From contig CAUYUJ010009813.1 in the NCBI GenBank assembly GCA_963575745.1, positions 30,725-94,724 on the forward strand: DNA of 64,000 nucleotides, read 5' to 3'. Positions 9,801 to 20,567 of the stretch are shown piece by piece. How positions within the stretch are numbered: position 1 is the stretch's first letter; the number at the start of each line of letters is the position of its first letter. Below the pieces are notes generated by a model. The model was given only the letters and a program-made list of their open reading frames with translations, did no database searches and was not told the DNA's origin. This DNA comes from Prorocentrum cordatum. Taxonomy: Eukaryota; Sar; Dinophyceae; Prorocentrales; Prorocentraceae. A program made the position numbers and the translations under genes.

Positions 9801-12662
9801 ATTTCGTTGGAGCGAGTGTTTGAGAGCGACGCGCGGGATGGCAGTGGACTGGCACACATGGGAGCGTGGTCTATGTGGGAGGTGTTTCAGGAGTTGAGTC
9901 TCACGGCATATCTGAGCAGGTACAGGTATGAAGAAGGGAACGATAAACTCGATCTCCAGAAGCACATGGAGGAGTTCGACGACTGGGCGGTGCGTGCATG
10001 GTGCGCGACGTCTACTGGAGTGCTTCGGGGCCGCCTGGAGTTGATATGTTGTCCAGAGGACCAGCGGCGCACTGCAGGATGTCGGGCAAAGGGAGAAGTC
10101 TGTGCTCAACGCGAGGTTCCGTTATGTCGGGAGTGCTTCGAAGGTATAGATATTCCGAAGCGGGCGCGGAACGACGCGTCCCGCGTGATGGTTCCGGCGA
10201 TGCCCGCGCGATGCTTGGCGAACGATCTGATGTCGTTCTACGGTCCGAAAAGCATGTGCGACGAGGGGATGACCGTCATGGAGATGAATTGTTGCAGTCC
10301 GTGCATAATTGCCATGATCTGTTTCTCGTTGGAGGTGAAGTGCCAACGCTTGTTTGATTCCGTGGCTGGGATGCAGGAAACGCGAGTCGCGGCTCGGGGG
10401 AATGCAACCTCGCTCGCCCTCCCATGGCAGGGCATCTTGTCAGAGCTTCGGAGAAGGGTCGCGTCAGGAGAGCACGCGGGTGGTGCGCCTGTACCGCGCG
10501 CGGGCCACGATCTCTCCCACGTTGTTCAAATGTTGTTGAAGGTGAGTGACGCGACGTCAAAGGACAACTTGCCGACGTTCATCCATCAAGCCACCGCGCG
10601 GCTGGATGTGGTGAAGCACCACATCAAGAATATGATCGCTAACGGGCATAGGGCGCATATGCACGTGGACGCTGCAGCAGTAGATGCTCGCGCCGAGCAA
10701 TTACCAGAGAATGGCGTACCGCCCGAACTAGTGCGGTTGCTTCCGCATGACAATCATTTGGATAAGATCACGGCGCAAAAGAATGCGACGCCGTCGGATG
10801 CGAAGCAGGCGACGGTGCAAGACGCTTGCGACGACATGGATCGAATAATTCCGAACGTGGTGGTCATGGAGAGGTCATCGTTCAATGAGGTAGATGAAAA
10901 CGCTATGACGGAAGCAGCTTTGCAGCACATGACGCGCGGCGTAAATGAAGGAGGCACGGACGGGCATGGTGGCGGTTGCGCAACGTCGCGTGCAGAAGAA
11001 CGTGCGAGCGTTCAGTTCGCGCACGAAGCATGGCGGGATCATTTTGTCGCTTTGGCTACCAATCTATTGAGCGACCAAGACAATGGCCGCGTACGATGCA
11101 CATGCAAAGGAGTGTCGGATATCGCGAGGCTCGGAGAAGCGTCGCAGCGGCACAACCTGGTGCTGATGGGCGTGAACGGACGAGGGACGTGGATGGAAAA
11201 GATGCGGTTGCGCCTCGTTGTGTCTCCAGGCACGGCCATGATGAGTCAGTTCTTTCCGTGGTTCTTCGGCGTCGCTTTTCCTTTCTGCTTCAAGTTTGGG
11301 GTAAGCATGCCTGATATGCCAGAATGGTCCGAAGTAAGCCGACACCGGCGTGTCGGAGAGGCACCCCGCGTGGAACTTCCGCTCTGGACACGAATTATGA
11401 CGCGCCGCGTGGAATCTCAGCTCCGGCGCGACTGGCGCTTCGGATTCACGATGTCGTCTTTCTTGTACCAAAGCGCCTTGAGCACGTCCCGGAGCATGCG
11501 GCTGTTTGCAGATCATGAGCAGAGGGGGGACGAATCTGGTCGCGGTTTTACGTATATGGAAGAGGCTGCCATAAGCATAGTAGAAGCACTGCGAGGAACG
11601 TACCCAGATCCAGGCACTGGGCAGCGGCGCGCAGTGACTGGGGACGTGTCGAAGTTGAAATTCGTCACGTCATTATCGGAGACCGCGCAGAGAATGGTGC
11701 GACAAGCGCAGGCCATTAATAAGAAGATTGCAGGAACAAACGAGGTACGTACCATTATGCGGTTCGATACCCACGCTGGTCGGGTGGCTCAAGGCGCCCC
11801 CGTATTTTTTACGACGTCGCCAGATGCGAGGCACAACCTCGTCATGGCACGGCTGAGTAGGTCGCGCCGAAATGACCCCGTCAACGGGCATCGGGTGCAG
11901 GAGAAACAAGGCCCGTCGAATGGCGGGTTGGTCGAACCCGATTTCACAGGCGCATGCGGCGTGCCATTCGAGGACGAGGTGGTGGAGGGCGACGCTGACG
12001 ATGTGAACATGGTAACGCCCATGGAGGTGTTGTGCCAAAACGTTGCGGCGGCCAAGATGCGCTTGGAGTGCTTGGCACGGGGCCCTGTGGCGGGCGTCGA
12101 CGGCTTTCGCGCAATCGTAGGCCTGGTCTTGGAGCATCTGTTCGGGATTCGATGGTGTCCGCGGTGTGACTGTGATTGCGCGGATCTGGCAGGTAGTAAC
12201 GCGAAATTTGCAGGCGGGTGCGCGGGGCGAGTGGACGGCGTGCACGGTTCCATAGAAGCTCGGAAATCCGCGGGCAGTTTACACTTGCACGCACAGTTGT
12301 TTGTCCAATGCTTCCATCAGCACACGCCGCTGCGCGAGATGATTCGCCGTCCCCCGGACGAGCTTAAGCGTCTGATATGCGGGCACGCTGCATTTAAAAG
12401 GCTGGTGTCGCGGCAAGTTTACGCAGACGTGGCGGAATGGCAGAGGCATAAAGAGCACATCGAAAAATATTGGTCTGCGTACAAGGGCACGGAAGAACTC
12501 ATTCAGGCAGAACAGTACCTGAAGCAAACCGATGCGGAGGTGCAGCGAACCCTAGATGAGGCACAAGAGCTCAGCCCAGAGTCTGAAAGGGGGGGGCGCT
12601 TCGAAATGGTGGTTGCGAAAGTATTTGAGATGTGTGCAGAGGGGCCAGGGATACCGTCATAA
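9800..12662 (+). pseudogene. Helitron-like Rep (HUH) region
   Basis: The longest intact piece: about 950 codons open to a stop at 12662. It contains CPEDQRRTAGC and CRECFEG cysteine pairs, then a long helical stretch. Next comes PVFFTTSPDARHNLVMARLS followed by RRNDP, corresponding to the strand before the Rep core in Helitron proteins. IEARKSAGSLHLHAQLFVQC carries the HUH dyad (H-L-H, codons at 12282-12290) in the usual setting of an acidic residue, a basic residue and then the HxH strand. Helitron Rep nicks single-stranded DNA during rolling-circle transposition. The stop at 12662 falls in mid-domain, since homologous wording resumes in another frame. Confidence 0.65.
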
Positions 12663-13544
12663 CCACGTACACAAGTGGAGTCATCGGCATTCTAAATTTG
12701 TGCCCTTGCTCCGCTGTCAACGAGATGACGACCCTCTGAAATGCGAGAGCTTTTTCCCTCGGACGACATGGCTGGTGGAGAAGACCGTGCTTTTGTGTCC
12801 AGGGTTTCTCAAAAACCGCCCCATGCCGTGTGGGGGGCGGAGAGATATGACTGGATGCCTACACGGGCCACATAATGAAGATAACCTGAACGGTTCAACT
12901 CCGATGTGCAGCTCCTGCACAGGTTCCCAATTCTGGAGCAGACACATGACGGGGACGCGTGCGCAGAGAGGTGCTGGGACGGCGCGGAGATGAAAGACAT
13001 CGTGTTCGCGGCGCAGCGCGCGCAGAACGCCCAGGCAGGGTGCGCGCGCGGCTTTGGGGCGAAGCGCCTGGCGTCGTCATTTAACGAGGTGGAAGAGTGT
13101 AAAAAAGGGCACCATGCGTTAGTGGAGAAAGTACAAGGGCATAGCGCCTCGTACGTGGTGCACCGCCACATCACGCGGCTACTCTCGGATATGTACGGGA
13201 AAGGGATCGTGCGGTCCGCGCAAGAGAGTGTGAACCTTCGCGCGTATTCCGATGTGCGAGACGTGACGGCGGCGGAGAGTATTAAGACGTCGAAAACAGC
13301 CATGGTCCATGGTTTTGACGTTGTGAGCATGGTAGAAAGGGGGTGCGGGGTGGCGTCGGAGCGATCGGACCCTGGCAGAGTTCACCTTGAACGCGATGGT
13401 AGGCGCGCAAAGAGGCCGCGCGCGATATCAGAGAATCCAGCATTCTTGTACGGCATGAGACCCTTGGATGCCAAGTGGGCCCCAGAACTGCGGTACCTTT
13501 CTGTGTATGTTTTTTTTTTCTCCGAGATTGGCGAATCGAAATGA
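12640..13544 (+). pseudogene. Helitron-like Rep region, post-HUH part
   Basis: From about 12640 the frame reading HNHVHKWSHRHSKFVPLLRC continues the Rep region, with His-rich and Cys-rich wording typical just after HUH, then FFPRT and GPHNEDNLNG. At about 12898 the frame shifts again to NSDVQLLHRFPILEQTHDGD, followed by FNEVEECKKGH, LLSDMYGKGIVRSAQESVNL and DVTAAESIKTSKTA, running to a stop at 13544. Where active Helitron Reps carry the two catalytic Tyr (a GYxxDY-like motif) this copy reads CARGFGAKR, so the nicking tyrosines appear to be lost. That alignment is from memory. Confidence 0.55.
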
Positions 13545-13547
13545 CAA

Positions 13548-14090
13548 AGTGGTCCGCGAAGATGAAGAGAAGGAAAGAGGTAACAGAGGACGAGGAAAAG
13601 ACGGAGGACGAGGAGGATTAATGCCAGTATCACGCGGTACTCACGGCGAGCGGCAAGACGAAGGTCCGTGAGGCACGGCAGAGAGGCGTGGAAGAAGCGC
13701 TGTTATTGGCAGGAATCGATTATGCCATTCGCGGCGACGGCTGCCACGCATGGGTGGCGTTCCCTGACGTGGAAGGCATGGAAACGTCACGGCACAAGTG
13801 GGTGTTGGTTCGGAACGAGAGTCCGCGGAACCCGAGCTTTCATGGCGCACCGCAGCCGAAGCATCGGCCAGGGGAAGCAGATAGAAACGCGCTCATCTTG
13901 ATGGCGTATTTTCGATCGTTCACTCTGCTAGACACAGATTTGGACGGGGTATCGAGAGTGTCAGAGTGGTGCACTGGTGAGAAGACGCTGACACAAGCCG
14001 AACGTGAGTGGTTGGATGGAGGACTGCCTTGCGAGGAATCGAAGAGGTATGTGCAGAATTTCATGAGCGTCGTCGACATACGTCCCGAGG
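13548..14090 (+). pseudogene. Helitron-like protein, segment before the missing helicase
   Basis: In a third frame, after an acidic Lys/Glu patch and one stop at about 13620, the chain reads QYHAVLTASGKTKVREARQR, LLLAGIDYAIRGDGCHAWVA, then PSFHGAPQPKHRPGEADRN, LMAYFRSFTL and LPCEESKRYVQNFMSV. This is dense, ordinary protein sequence. It stops being coherent at GEGAGRSE (about 14100), where a palindromic repeat begins. In complete elements a Pif1-type helicase would follow; none is present before 20 kb. Confidence 0.55.
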
Positions 14091-14105
14091 GGGAGGGCGC
14101 TGGGC

Positions 14106-14140
14106 GCTCTGAGAGCGCTCCGGAACGCTCTGGAGCGATG
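14106..14140. repeat. palindromic GCTCTGAGAGCGCTCCGG repeat, copy 2
   Basis: Shares GCTCTGAGAGCGCTCCGGAA and CGCTCTGGAGCGAT with 5117-5153. It forms the abrupt end of the Helitron-like coding region and could be an insertion or deletion breakpoint. Confidence 0.7.
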
Positions 14141-14417
14141 TATCCCGATCCTAGCCCTGTTTTGCCCCGCGGAGGCCCCCCCCCCCCGGACGCTCCACAG
14201 AGGTCCCCTCTCGGGCGTTCGGTATCGGGGGTGGACATACCTCCTACCCTGACACGTCGATTGAGGAATTGGCCGTTTTCGCTTCGCGAGAGGGCGTCGC
14301 GGCCGTCATGTTTGCGGGTCCAGGTCCGTCGGTTTCGGTCCCAGGCCGTTTTCATCAAGGGGGGTTTACTAAAGGGAGGTTTGTCCACCGCTGACGGTAA
14401 TGGGGGGCGATGAATTT

Positions 14418-14614
14418 GTGGAAGCCGATTCATGGAGAGCCAGGAAGCGTGCTGCCAGATGATTTCCAGATGTCTAAAGATATGTGTCAATCGTGTCTTA
14501 CATTTGTAAAAGCATGTTTGAAGCATGCTTAGAACATGTTCTACACACTCTAAACACATGCTTAATTCAATGCTAGGATTGTTAGAGTGTCCATTGTCGT
14601 GGCATCCACAACGA
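14418..14614 (+). repeat. dispersed repeat family 3, copy 1
   Basis: Runs from GTGGAAGCCGATTCATGGAG through GCTGCCAGATGATTTCCAGA, TTAGAACATGTTCTACACA and CACATGCTTAATTCAATGCT to GTGTCCATTGTCGTGGCATC. The same blocks in the same order occur at 31010-31204. Internal TTTGAAACATG/CATGTT palindromes suggest a MITE-like origin, but clear terminal repeats were not found. Confidence 0.75.
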
Positions 14615-14814
14615 TAAATGGGGGGACGTCAAGGGTTACACGAAAGGGGCCCTACAGGGGCCTAAACGAGCCCCCTGGGGCCGCGAAGGGGTACGAAAGG
14701 CGCACGAGAGATGTGCCTTTCTTGCCCCCCCCCATCTATCGCCCCCCATTAATGATTGCCCGACTCACGGGCTTCCCGAGAGCCACAAGGGAGACGCAGG
14801 GGCGTCTGCGCGAG

Positions 14815-15275
14815 GCCCGGAGTCTGCTGCCTCCACCTCGATTTTCGGAAGGACATTTGAGGCATCTCGTCCTCGGGCGCTAATTTTTCAAGTCGGGCAC
14901 GTCCCTCCACAGGAGGAATATATTCCAGGATAGTCAAAGAACGGCCTGGGGACGACATTTCGATGATTGTTTACCGTATTTGATCATATGGTTCGTTTCT
15001 GTCTTCCTTTCAGTTGCGGAAGCCGCCTGTAGGGGGACGGGCCCGACCTAAACCCAATCCCCCTGGACCTCGTCCTCAGGACATCGTTTGAGGCACCTCG
15101 TCCTCGGGGCCCAAGGTCCCCTGGGCCTCGTCTTGGAACCCCCCGAGCGAGGCAGAAGGTCCTCCCTGGGCCGCCCGCGTGCTCGCCAGGCTTAAGTCGG
15201 GCCTGTCCCTCTACATGAGGAATATTCCAAGATAGTCAGAAAATAGTGCGGGGACTATTTGTGGACCTTTTCTGA
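14815..15275 (+). repeat. duplicated repeat pair
   Basis: Two related copies, about 14815-14950 and 15060-15275, share GAGGCATCTCGTCCTCGGG, AAGTCGGGC.CGTCCCTC and GGAATATTCCAAGATAGTCA-like wording. Fragments of the last block also appear at about 4315-4355 and 16590-16605. Inside the second copy a 23-bp word (GGACTATTTGTGGACCTTTT...) is repeated directly at 15252 and 15287. No coding content. Confidence 0.55.
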
Positions 15276-15997
15276 GCACAAACGTGTGGACTATTTGTGG
15301 ACCTTTTCTGGTGTACTTTTCATTTTTCTTCAAAAATCGGCCTGTAGGCGGCACGCCGGACTTGATGCCAGGCCCACCTTTCTGGTTGGCTCTCCCCCCC
15401 TCCCCCTTCCTCCTCTTCCTCCTGCGTACTGTAGCGTACCCTCGCGCTTCGCTGGGGCAGAGAAGTCCAGCGTACGCTTCCGAGGCACTGCAGGGGCGCG
15501 TGTGCACGAATCCCGTTCTCATGCACACGTGTTTCACGTAGCCAGTCTTCTCGCCGATGCGCCGTCCAGGCGCGGCCATGTGCGTGCACGAGGGGGTCCA
15601 GCGAAAAGGGGGTGGCGCAGAATATTGTTTGTGCAGAAGGGGATGCAGCGAAGAGGTGGTGCAGATTTGCTGCACCACCCCCTTTCCGCAGCCATCCGTG
15701 CGCCAGCGGCGAGGCCTGGCGCGGCAGCGAGCGGGCCTGGAGTACGCATCGGGCGCCGCGGCATCGCAGCAGTGCTCGCCAGTTCCCCGCCGAGTTCCGC
15801 TGGGCACGGCCGCGGCCTCGGAGTTCCTGCGTCGCAGCCGCCATTGACGCACGCTGCCGGGCGCAGTTGCGAGCGGCGGCATGGGACGGAGGCCCCCTAG
15901 ACCTTCCGGGGCGCCGGCCGCGGCGGTTCGCGGGTCGGTCTCGGCCGCGTGCCGGTCGGCAGGGGCACGGGCGAGCACGGGCACCCCACGGGGGAAG
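15276..15997. other. no feature recognised
   Basis: GC-rich sequence. Long minus-strand frames exist here, but they read as Arg/Pro/Ala-rich composition without domains, and the other frames are equally open. I do not support a gene. Confidence 0.4.
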
Positions 15998-16388
15998 GGG
16001 TGCCCAGGCCGCTACGGTCGGACCGAGGGGTAAGATCGAGATCGCTTCGGGGAGGCTACCCTGGTTCGGGAAGTGGAGCACATACATTACCAGTGGCCGG
16101 CGGTTTCCTCAATCCCGGGACTTTTTGAGGGTCGGCGAGGACGTCCGGGTGGTGTGGTGTATACTTGTCCCCCGTTTTCCAAGGGAAACAACGACAAATG
16201 TATACACCAGGATCCTGTATACACGAGGATCTGCGTTCCTGTGCGAATTTCAGCGCAGAGTCGGAAAACGCGTCGGTGTATAGAGCTCGTTTCCCCAACG
16301 GGCACTACATGGAGGAAGAGGTACCCAGACCGCTGCGGTCGGACGGGGATGTAAGATCGAGGTCGTTTCGGGGAGGGTGCCCTAGTGT
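15998..16388 (+). repeat. ~70-bp direct repeats flanking a 250-bp unit
   Basis: 15998-16064 and 16320-16387 share TGCCCAGGCCGCTACGGTCG-like wording, GTAAGATCGAGATCG and TTCGGGGAGG. Between them lies sequence with TGTATACAC words. This could be a tandem duplication or a tiny LTR-like unit; there is no coding content. Confidence 0.5.
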
Positions 16389-16727
16389 TTTTCGTGTTTG
16401 TGGGATGTTGTTGTGCATCCTGGGGGATGACACTCACGAATGTTTTGCAGCTTGGCAGTCTCAGGGTCTCAAGTCATCGAAGGATGTTCTTCTGTCCTAG
16501 GTCCGGCTGCACCCTCAGCTTAGCTCGGCCATGTTCTCCTACAGGCGGATGTTGTAGGACAGTTAATAAATAGTCAAAACCTGTCCCAAACATATTCAAA
16601 GATAGTCGGGCAAATCGTCCCCAGACAATGTTTGACTGTTTCGGAACATTCCTCCTATAGACAGGCCTGCCCGATCTGACGCTACCTTTGCCTCTCGCCT
16701 GCGCCTTTGGGGGACCTTCTGGGGGTC

Positions 16728-16924
16728 AAGCAGTGGCGAAGCGTCCTGGCTCGCCTATAGCACTACCAAACAATGTTCCGAGAACCTGTTCTGTGGTTTC
16801 CACGGAATGTTCTTCGAACATGTTTGGCTGAATTTGTCTTGTGTTATCACACCGGGATTATGTTCTAAGAACATGGTTTCTGTTATTAGAACATATTTGG
16901 GTTCTAAGAACATTTCGTGGTAGG
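16728..16924 (+). mobile_element. MITE-like element, family 2, copy 2
   Basis: Same architecture as the copy at 4441: conserved leader GCAGTGGCGAAGCGTCCTGG, left end CTACCAAACAATGTTC, inner inverted AGAACATGTT/AATGTTCTT words, and right end GGTTCTAAGAACATTTCGTG followed by GTAGGA. Confidence 0.8.
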
Positions 16925-17054
16925 ACTTGCTCAAGGGGGGCCCTCGTCGCCACCGCCTGGTCAGAGCGCGCCCCTGCTCAGGGGCCCGGGTTGGGGGGGC
17001 ATTGCTACGGCATACCGTATGTTTTTTCCTTGGGCTCGGCCCTTTTTTTTTGTT

Positions 17055-17435
17055 TTCTCTCTCTCTCTCTCTTTCCATCCCCCTCCAGCGAGGTGGGAGG
17101 ACAGAGTCGCGCGAGGAGGAGGAGGACGAGGGGGGTGGGAGAAAGAGGAGCAAGGCGGAGGAGGAGGAGGAGGAGGACGGCGACGGCATCCACCTTGGCG
17201 TCTGCAGGAGCGAGGGCCGGAGGAGGACGACGATGAGGAACTCTCAATGAAGCAAAGGAGGAGGAGGAGGAGGACGACGACGAACGACGAGGAGGAGGGC
17301 GACGAGGAGGACGGGGAGGAGGAAAGGGACGAGGATTTCACGACGAAGGGAACGAGGAGGACGACGAGGAAAACGACGAGGATTACGAGAGGAGGGCGAC
17401 GAGGAGGAGGACGACGAGGACTTCACTACGAAGAA
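17055..17435 (+). repeat. (CT)n then purine-rich (GGA/GAC)n tract
   Basis: Starts with a CT dinucleotide run at about 17057-17073 and continues as GAGGAGGAC-type triplets. All frames are open with Glu/Asp/Arg/Gly homopolymers, so this is not treated as coding. Confidence 0.8.
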
Positions 17436-17769
17436 ATAGGTCCTGAGCCTTGCCTGTCGTTTTCAACGTCACGGGGCCCCTCCCGGGGGCTGGGACTCTT
17501 TTTCTTTTTGAGGTTATGTTTCCCCTTCATACCACATACCAGGGAGCACAGCATGATGCCAGTCAGCAGCGACGCAACAGCTGGACAGCCGCACCACCCG
17601 TTGCGGAGGGAGCCTTTTTAGCAATCCGTCTCTGAGGCCCATGTTCAAGAGATGGTTCGATAATTGGCGAGCCATCCCGCCACTGGAGACGCCCCACACC
17701 CCTCCCCGAACCACTCTCGGACTGATGAACTGGCCAGCCACGGCCATCATATGAGGGGAGGCCATCAGA

Positions 17770-17856
17770 ATGGGGGGGGGAAAGAGGAGGAGGCAGAGGA
17801 GGAGGAGAAGGAGGAGGAGGAGGAGCTGGAGGAGAAGAAGCTGGAGGAAGAGGGAG
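17770..17856 (+). repeat. (GGA)n tract
   Basis: A purine triplet run with AGA/AAG interruptions. Confidence 0.8.
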
Positions 17857-18739
17857 GACCAACACCCGTACGACTGGGTCTCCTTCCCAGGAAAACAGGC
17901 GGGCAGCAGCCCGATCGTCACCTTGCTTGTGCCTGTCCGAGGGCTGTGGACAACCACGATGTTCGGCAGGGGCGGACGAGTAGACGCTTGCTCCTCGTCG
18001 CCGGTGTTGGCCCTCCCACGGCATTGGCCCCCCGCCCGGGCGAGCTTGGGGAGGGCACGTCTCGCGTGGGAGTGGTGCCCCACGGAGGCGAATGGGGGCG
18101 GCACGCCAAAGGGCGTGCAGATATCTGAGGGCCCCTGAGGGCAGCGCGCCCGCCGCTTCGGAAATGTCAGAACCCGCGGCTCGCCAATGTGCGTGCTGCC
18201 GGGCTTCAAACGTACGCGATCGCGTCTTTTTGTTTGCCCTCGGGGCGGAGTTCCAAGAGCGTGCCGCCCGGGTGATATTGATTGGGGCATCTGCGCTTGC
18301 TTGTGTAAGCGCCTCTGGCGCGCACGCGTTCGAGAACGCGATGCGGAGGCGTGGGGAGGCATGCCGCCCAGATGGCGTCGAACCGAGATCACCCGAGAGT
18401 GACTTTTCGCCAGGGTGGCCTTCGGTGAGGGCCGAGAGGGCCCCCCCTCCCGATCACGGAATGCGATGCGACAGCAGCGGCCTGCGCGCCTGGGGTCGTC
18501 CCGCCCGTGGTCCGCTTCACGCCGCGCACAGCGAGGGTCGCTCTTTGCCTCGGGCCACTCCTTGCGTGTAGCCGACGGATCCGGATGGGGTCGGAGCACC
18601 GGCCCGCGCCGGCGACGCGGCGCGCGACATGGAGCCCGACGTTCCCCATCCCGACGTCACCGATGCATCGGCGATGCGATGCTGGCGGTGCGGTGCGATC
18701 GTCGGACCCATGTGCTCTGGCGCCGTTTGGGTGGCCTCC
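17857..18739. other. no gene recognised
   Basis: GC-rich unique sequence with several overlapping open frames on both strands, none with recognisable motifs. At 18640-18690 it carries GATGCATCGGCGATGCGATG, a word also found near 48430-48480 and 49430-49560. Confidence 0.4.
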
Positions 18740-19320
18740 CGAGGAGGAGGAGGAGGAGGAGGAGGAGCAGGAGCAGGAGGAGGAGGAGAAGGAGGAGGAG
18801 GAGGAGGAGAAGCAGGAGCAGGAGGTTGTGGAGGAGGAAGTGGTGGTGGATGAGGAGGAGGAGGAAAAGGGAGGAGGATGAGGAGGATGAGGACAGAGAA
18901 GGAGGAAGAAGAGGAGGAGGAGGAGGAGGAGGAGGAGGAGGAGGAGGAGGAGCAGGCAGGGGCGGGGGCGGGGGCGGAGGTGGAGGAGGAGGAGGAGATG
19001 AGGAGGAGGAGGAGGAGCAGGAAGAGGAGGAGGACGAGGACGAAGAGGAGGAAGAGGAGGAGGAGGAGGAGGAGGAGGAGGAGGGAGGAGGAGGAGGAGG
19101 GGGAGGAGGGTGGAGGAGGAGGAGGATGAGGAGTGAGAGGAAGGAGGAGGAGGAGGAGGACGAGGATGAGGAAACATAACAGGAGGAGGAGGAGGAGGAG
19201 GAGGAGCAGGAGGAGTAGGAGGAGGAGGAGGAGGAAGGAGGAGGAGGAGGTGGAAGGAGGGTGCGTGAGGAGGGAGGAGGGAGGAGGGGGGAGGGATGGA
19301 TGAGAGGGGAGAGATGAGGG
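18740..19320 (+). repeat. very long (GGA)n/(GAG)n tract
   Basis: Nearly 600 bp of GGA triplets on the + strand with sparse GCA, GTA, GAC and GAA interruptions, including GGGGCGGGGGCGGGGGCGG at about 18958-18980. Both strands are fully open: Glu/Gly/Arg on +, Ser/Pro/Leu on -. This is compositional. GGA repeats are known to be able to fold into quadruplex-type structures. Confidence 0.95.
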
Positions 19321-19525
19321 GGGGAGGAACAGCGGGAGGAAGGATGAGGGAGCCTGCGGTTCGAGCCTGGGGTGAGTGACGGCTCCCCTCGGGGCGTCCG
19401 ACCCGCTGCGAGCGCCTCCACCCCGAAAGGCCTGCGGGCCAGCGCGGCAGGGGCGCCCCGAAAGGGCCTGCCCCTTAATGGCCCGCCCTGGTCCAGGCGG
19501 GTGCGGGTGGCGAGGCAGACCCCCA

Positions 19526-19590
19526 TGACCAGCCTCGAACGTATCCCTATCCCTAAGATGGGCGAGACTATCCCTATCCCAGGCTGGTAA
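19526..19590. mobile_element. MITE, family 1, copy 2 (internally deleted)
   Basis: A 65-bp derivative consisting almost only of the terminal inverted repeats: left TGACCAGCCTCGAACGTATC, right CTATCCCAGGCTGGTAA. It is flanked by an exact 5-bp duplication CCCCA at 19521-19525 and 19591-19595. Confidence 0.8.
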
Positions 19591-20029
19591 CCCCAGACTA
19601 TTCCACCGCCCCCCCCCCCGCCCCCAACCTGCGGCGATTGTGGGGCGGCGGGGCGGGCCGCGCGGGCAAGGCAGGCGGGACGGCCCACACACACCCCGGG
19701 CGGGCAGAGGCGGCGAGACCGCTCCCCGGGCCCGACCCCTCCCGCCCCCCTCCCGGCGCCCAACCTGCAGCGGCTGCGGGGCAGCAGAGCGGCCCTGGCG
19801 GGCCAGGCCAATGGGGCGGCCCGCCAGCCACAGGGTGGTGACGGCGGCAAGAGCGGCCCCTTGCCCAGACCCCTTCCGCCCCCCCCCTGCACCCAACCTT
19901 CGGGGCTTGCCGTGCGGCGGGGCGGGCCGACTAGGCAAGGCAGGTGGGGCGGTCCGCAAGCCCTGGGCGGGAGGCGACGGGCAGGGAGAGTCAGCAGAGC
20001 AAGCGACCAGGCATGCGCCTATCCTCTAG

Positions 20030-20426
20030 CGGCTCGCGCTGGGCCACCTCGACGGGCACGCCAATCCGCACTTGCCCAAAGAATCGGAGCGGGGCACCTC
20101 TTCTGGCCGCTCTCGCTAGGTCATCTCGAAGGGCACGCCATGCAGCCGCAGGGACGGCAGGGAAGGTGGCAGAAGTCGCACTTGACAGCGACATCCGAGC
20201 AGTGCATCTCCGCCAGCACCTCGCGCTGGGCCACCTCGAGGGGCACGCGGTGCAGCCTCAGAGGCGGTAGGGCATGTAGCCGAGGCGCCCTTGCAAGCGA
20301 AACCGGAGCGGCGCATCCCCTCCAGCAGCTCGCGCGGGGCCATCACAAATGGCACGCCGTGCAGCACCAGGGTGGGCGGGGCATTTAGCAGAAGTCGCAC
20401 ATGCCCGTGGAACCGAAGGGGCGCAC
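20030..20426 (-). repeat. ~110-bp tandem repeats left of the LINE
   Basis: Four imperfect units have GGGCACGCC-like cores at about 20054, 20131, 20241 and 20351. On the minus strand units read as LRLHGVPFEM..., REL-LE-MRRSGF, a protein-like 36-residue period broken by frameshifts. One further diverged unit lies to the right of the LINE (27330-27480). This may be a decayed repeat-protein gene on the minus strand, or a satellite. Confidence 0.6.
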
Positions 20427-20463
20427 CCCCTCCTCCTCCTCCTCCTCCTCCTCCTCCTCCTCC
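20427..20463 (+). repeat. (TCC)n tract, left flank of the LINE
   Basis: A perfect CTC/TCC run, then AGCCTTTCTGCTCTCAG leading into the LINE. It pairs with the (TCC)n at 27258-27324 on the other side of the element. Confidence 0.9.
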
Positions 20464-20567
20464 TAGCCTTTCTGCTCTCAGGTTTTGAGAGTTGCGGACG
20501 CGTACTTCAGAGAGGCGCCGCGTTCGCGAGCCAAGCTTTCCCCTGTCCACTGCTTTCGCTGTCGTGG

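Larger units (their letters stand above)
7141..14090 (+). mobile_element. Helitron-like element with USP domain, truncated
   Basis: Four domains appear in order in consecutive + strand frames: a ubiquitin-specific-protease (C19) fold, a Cys/His finger segment, a long Rep part with an HUH signature, and the post-Rep region that normally precedes Pif1 helicase. About six frame breaks (near 8480, 9300, 9790, 12660, 12900 and 13545) separate them, so the copy is dead. Coherence ends at about 14085, where a palindromic repeat begins. No helicase Walker motifs follow. Cysteine proteases in Helitrons are known mainly as OTU domains in animal Helitron2/Helentron elements; a USP here would be a different acquisition. 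Assignment as Helitron rests on motif order and HUH, not on identified termini. Confidence 0.7.

Noticed and set aside
15211-16087. Minus-strand frames of about 255 codons
   Set aside because: Arg/Ala/Pro-rich with no motif, two overlapping frames equally open; explained by GC content.
18389-19959. Very long open frames on both strands through the GGA tract
   Set aside because: They are poly-Ser/Pro/Leu or poly-Glu/Gly/Arg produced by triplet repeats; every frame is open for compositional reasons and no domain is present.
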